Shown here: piece by piece, positions 33,265 to 36,414 of the stretch
Position numbering within the stretch: the stretch's first letter is position 1
Layout: each line of letters starts with the position of its first letter
Source of the DNA: Diphasiastrum complanatum
Taxonomy: Eukaryota > Streptophyta > Lycopodiopsida > Lycopodiales > Lycopodiaceae
Direction: 5' to 3'
Assembly (NCBI GenBank): GCA_029204225.1
Contig: MU835777.1
Span: 1-36,414, forward strand
Length of the DNA stretch: 36,414 nucleotides
Notes under the pieces: model-generated
The model's database searches: none
Told to the model about the DNA's origin: nothing
The model's input: the letters and a program-made list of their open reading frames with translations, nothing else
Made by a program: the position numbers and the translations under genes

Positions 33265-33716
33265 ATGTGAGGACATTCAAACATTTATGTGCCCTTCCCC
33301 ACATTTGATATGTATTTACCATCATTGTCGATTTTGATAGCTTTGATTCTTTTGCCTATCTGCATCTCAATATGCTCTTTGAATATTTTGCAAAAATGGA
33401 AGGCTTCATACAATACACAACAATTCTTCTTGATCAATCATCAATGAATGTAATTAAGAATCTTGCACCAAGAAGTGATGGTGTCTGCTTGGGCCACATA
33501 ATTTCTGAGTGAACTATGTCTAACAAATCTTTAGATGATTCGATTTAAAAGCCTTCTAGACTGCTTTTCTATGATGCAACTCTGACATATTGGCCCGGTT
33601 CGGTTGATAGTTTGATAATCAAAATCAAGAACTAAAGAATGCTTAGACATATTTACAATAGATACGTTATTGAGCCGCCCAAGCCTATAATGCCAAATTA
33701 ACTTTTTATTCATCAA
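33265..33716 (-). pseudogene. Copia C GAG-pre-integrase and integrase start
   Basis: The open frame 33716-33531 reads LIWHYRLGRLNNVSIVNMSK, then CQSCIIEKQSR, the GAG-pre-integrase/zinc region with CxxC. Further down, after frameshifts, FLITFIDD, a stop in place of the next residue, SRRIVVYCM, and GKRIKAIKIDNDGKYISN are integrase with both Asp positions visible. Similarity ends near 33265, before the catalytic Glu. Confidence 0.82.
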
Positions 33717-34074
33717 AATTGAACCGCTTAAAGCATGATCCTATAGAGTATTCTATAGAGTAACAATGAGTAAGCCTATAGAAATATCCTTATCTCTTTC
33801 CAAGTGCAAGAACTCTCTTATATTTATCAATAATCTTGCACAAATCAGACTCGAACTCTACCTTATGTCCTAAATCAATAATTTTACTGAGATAGTAAAT
33901 TTGTTGTCAGATTCAGAACATACAAAATTTTTACATGAGCTTCAACTGCCCATGCCGAAAATTCAGTCTAATAGTACCTTCACCTTCGATCACATGTGAG
34001 TTGTTGTCTCTAAGGTGACGAACTTTTTGGTATAGGCTGAATAGTCCGATAAACCATTCTTGAGGCTTGTCATG

Positions 34075-34110
34075 TGTTGTGTTGAGCCAGAATTGAGGAA
34101 CCACTCCTCA
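34075..34110 (-). pseudogene. Copia C protease active-site region
   Basis: WFLNSGSTQHMT is the protease signature (normally DSG.T.HM), but the catalytic Asp is replaced by Asn at 34094-34092 (AAT). The protease would be inactive even without the frameshifts around it. Confidence 0.7.
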
Positions 34111-34248
34111 AGTTGTTCGACATGGTGATGGTTCACCATGAAGGCATTTTGCTCATCATCATCTTCAACATTCTATTTTAAGTCGATAGTGCCATGGCTT
34201 CTAATGATCCAACTATTTCCTCTTGTTATTGTTGAACTTGAGTATTCG

Positions 34249-35020
34249 ACAGTCCTGGATCTCGTGGTTCGTCCTTTTGCAGTATTTGCAGAACAACCTT
34301 TTCTAGTTTGAACAAGTTGCTGATGTTAGTTCGGAATTCAATTTTTGTGACTACTTTTGATTGATGTAGAATTGTCTGACTACCTTCATCTTCGACTGTT
34401 GCTTCTTTGAGCCTTTCTTGGTGTATAGAGTATGGAAGGGCTTTTTTCCAGTAAGACGAGGTTGCATAATTCCTTCGATCTCTTCTTGTAGCATCATAGT
34501 TATGACTTTTGACAAAGTTATTTCTGAGAGAGAAAAATCATCATCTAGTTTTCAGAAGAAGATGGCAAGCTACACAGTAAGATCATAACATCGTCTGAAT
34601 CCTCGATCATTGAACCTCTTGCATCTGCTCTAACAATGGATTTATGTGATTATGAATATAATCACTTTCTGACATTCTGAGTGAAAATAATTTTTTTCTC
34701 AAATGTAGTTTGGAAGTGACATCTCTCACTTCATAGAGCATGTTCCAAATGTCCCATGCTTCCTTCGAAGTTTGGGCTGTCTGTTATGGCCAATATGTGT
34801 GTCGAAAATATTGAGAGTGATTAAAGCAAAAGTCCTACATCCCTGAGCTTCCATTTGTTTCCGTAGGTGGTAATTTGTTCCATCGAGTTTGTCTAAGACC
34901 ATACTGCGATTGGGAATTCATTAGAAAATTTGAGATGGACGTATGCAGATAGTAGATTGTGTGATTGCAAAAACCATTCAACATTGATGTCTATCTTGTA
35001 TTGGAATGTGAAAGTTTCTG
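34249..35020 (-). pseudogene. Copia C gag with zinc knuckle
   Basis: Around 34790-34610 the minus strand reads AQTSKEAWDIWNMLYEVRD, KLHLRKKLFSLRMSESDYIH and INPLLEQMQ, the UBN2 gag core (A..W..L...+...L...L+.++M...). The CCHC zinc knuckle CKYCKRTNHEIQDC at 34290-34249 is complete (CX2CX4HX4C). Between them frames shift and stops occur. The start codon cannot be fixed. Confidence 0.8.
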
Positions 35021-35108
35021 ATAGTATATGCTCTATTAGATCGACTTCTTAAGTATTACGCTTGAATCGATGTCAGTATCATTAAAAGTGATCAAATAGT
35101 ATAGAGAC

Positions 35109-35120
35109 GCTTTGATACCA
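35109..35120 (-). promoter_or_regulatory. Primer-binding site of Copia C
   Basis: Minus strand TGGTATCAAAGC, one mismatch to the initiator tRNA-Met type site, immediately after an LTR end reading CGACA. Confidence 0.8.
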
Positions 35121-35893
35121 TGTCGAAAAGTCTGTTGTAGAGTGTAACAATTCCTCATGCATGAATCTATGTCTATCAGATTCAAAGTACTGTCGATGAT
35201 CCACAATGGTTCTACTTGATCTGAGCTCTGAAGTCGCAAGGATCAATATAATCGATTCCATAGACATGCACAAATTCAATGAGATGTTTTTCGGAAGCGT
35301 GAATGAATCAAGCAAACAAGCCAAAACTAGAGCATCATAATCAACACTAATTATCAGTTGTCGGAAAGTGGTGTGCAGAAGATAGGTCTAGCTTGAAAAG
35401 AAACAACTGGAAATAATTCGAGTATCTAGAAAGAAAACTTTTCGTGCATGGTGGAATAAACTATCTTCATCTTTCCAATGCATGACTACACCTATCAATT
35501 TCAAACAAGACAATATTGACTGAAATCACGTTTGAACTTATAGTAACTAGCTTTGAAATCGCCAGTACTACAGTGATTACATAGCCAAACAATTAAGCAT
35601 AAAAAATATCAGACAGATAATTAGTCGAATTGTTTGCGAATTAGTCATGAAGAAATATAGAAAAGCATACATTCTGAGATGAAAACTGAACGCAATGAAG
35701 GATAGTATTGATTCAGTGAAAACGTAACAGAAATAAATGAGCACAATAAGTTGAGAATCAAAGCCACGTACTCTATGCTATCTCTGAGGCTAAAATGAAA
35801 GTCTGAATCAAGCACAATGCTGATAAGCAGTGGTGCAATAGCAATCTCTAAAACAACTAAGAAAGTGAGCTAGAATGCTCAAGAGTGTTCAAG
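35121..35893 (-). repeat. Probable 5' LTR of Copia C (outer end not fixed)
   Basis: The sequence upstream of the PBS must begin with the LTR, whose inner end is at 35121. No second LTR copy exists in the window, so its outer end cannot be placed; it lies at or before the start of element D. No coding signal is present here. Confidence 0.45.
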
Positions 35894-36148
35894 TGTTAGA
35901 AATCAATGATAAACTTCATTGTTACTGTTTACGAGGTACATTAATGTTGACAGTTGTGACCAGCTATCATTAGCCATAGGCTAGTCTATTAGTCTACTCG
36001 TAGGTTTTCTCTCTGTTCAGGGTTATTTGTACTTTTTACATTCTGTATGAGTTAGTGTGATAGAGTGACAGTGTGTGTGTTCTTCTTCCGCCTTCTTGTG
36101 GTGATTGCTTATGGTGAATGCTTGATGTTGCATATCTAATTCCTGACA
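35894..36148 (+). repeat. 5' LTR of Copia D
   Basis: Starts TGTTAGAAATCAATG, ends CTGACA, and is followed at once by a perfect PBS. About 255 bp, a usual size for a short Copia LTR. The start is chosen from the TGTTAG form and is less sure than the end, since the partner LTR is outside the window. Confidence 0.7.
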
Positions 36149-36160
36149 TGGTATCAGAGC
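36149..36160 (+). promoter_or_regulatory. Primer-binding site of Copia D
   Basis: TGGTATCAGAGC, a perfect match to the plant initiator tRNA-Met type Copia PBS, directly after the LTR. Confidence 0.92.
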
Positions 36161-36414
36161 ATAAATAGTCCTGCGTGCTTGATCAGTGGATACAACTTGC
36201 CACAGTCTCTGCAACGAAGTGAGAAAGTCTTCACGGGATGTGAAAGCTTGGAGAGATAAAAACGGCTGGAAGAAATCCTTCTTTGGTGTATTTTGCAGGT
36301 TTGGAGCTCAGAATCATCAATGGGAAACGAAGACACAGTCCCAGAGGCATCAGAAAGGCCAGGGCAATATCAAACAAGTTGAAAATCTGTTGAGTGGGAG
36401 ATTGTTACAATACT
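36161..36414 (+). mobile_element. Leader of Copia D, running off the window
   Basis: Leader sequence after the PBS. An ATG at 36320 opens a short frame (MGNEDTVPEASERP) that stops at 36380-36382. Whether this is a broken gag start or leader cannot be decided from what is visible. Confidence 0.6.

Larger units (their letters stand above)
33265..35120 (-). mobile_element. Ty1/Copia retrotransposon C, 5' half
   Basis: Runs leftward from a PBS at 35120-35109 (TGGTATCAAAGC on the minus strand) through gag, protease and GAG-pre-integrase into the integrase core, ending near 33265 beside the plus-strand transposase-like gene. RT, RNase H and 3' LTR are absent. Integrase blocks FLITFIDD and SRRIVVYCM closely resemble element A, so both belong to related families. 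Confidence 0.85.

Noticed and set aside
33085-33276. Gag zinc knuckle on the minus strand (CQECGYGHYYHNC)
   Set aside because: Spacing is one residue short of CX2CX4HX4C and the surrounding frame has no gag similarity; probably chance, though a decayed knuckle is possible.

Overview
The window is an AT-rich stretch of land-plant nuclear DNA dominated by decayed transposable elements. Plant origin is supported by Copia primer-binding sites of the plant initiator-tRNA-Met type (TGGTATCAGAGC), by a spliced gene of the plant DUF506 (PDDEXK_6) family, and by long GA/CT and GT/AC microsatellites. No ribosomal RNA gene, complete tRNA gene, CRISPR array or bacterial-style operon is visible. I cannot name the species.

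Layout. 1-530: microsatellites. 535-655: a perfect 59-bp-arm hairpin that contains the first 28 bp of a Copia LTR, followed by an LTR relic (628-1045). 1.0-5.8 kb: mostly unrecognised DNA with a Copia reverse transcriptase (RT) scrap (2.86-3.08 kb) and nested MITE-like inverted repeats (3.40-3.63 kb). 5.84-7.31 kb: the one convincing host gene, a three-exon DUF506 protein on the minus strand with clean GT-AG introns in phase. 8.2-9.0 kb: an AG microsatellite, a SINE-like unit with a tRNA B box, a GC-rich patch and a 50-bp tandem duplication. 9.0-11.45 kb: unrecognised, with one faint Ty3/gypsy trace. 11.456-14.494 kb: Copia element A, internally deleted so that its 5' LTR joins integrase directly. 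14.5-17.3 kb: nothing recognised. 17.3-21.3 kb: a patchwork of Ty3/gypsy pol and gag fragments, including an in-frame gypsy RNase H / Copia junction. 21.623-28.253 kb: Copia element B, structurally complete with two LTRs, PBS, PPT and a TGTAG target duplication. It lies inside a gypsy relic and carries its own LTR-like insertion in integrase. 28.8-29.2 kb: a cluster of TGCCACGCGTGGCA palindromes. 29.95-31.47 kb (minus) and 31.63-33.17 kb (plus): two divergently arranged transposon-type pseudogenes, one DUF4216-like and one resembling the DUF7869-type protein family. 33.27-35.12 kb (minus): 5' half of Copia element C. 35.894 kb to the end (plus): LTR, PBS and leader of Copia element D.

Most element ORFs are broken by single-base frameshifts and stops, so none looks autonomous. 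The DUF506 gene alone has an open, intron-consistent frame. The window reads as a transposon graveyard around one host gene. Its most unusual structures are the LTR-containing hairpin, the gypsy-copia fusion, the GC palindrome cluster and the divergent transposase-like pair. I saw nothing I can defend as a wholly new system. Family names rest on remembered protein motifs without any database search.
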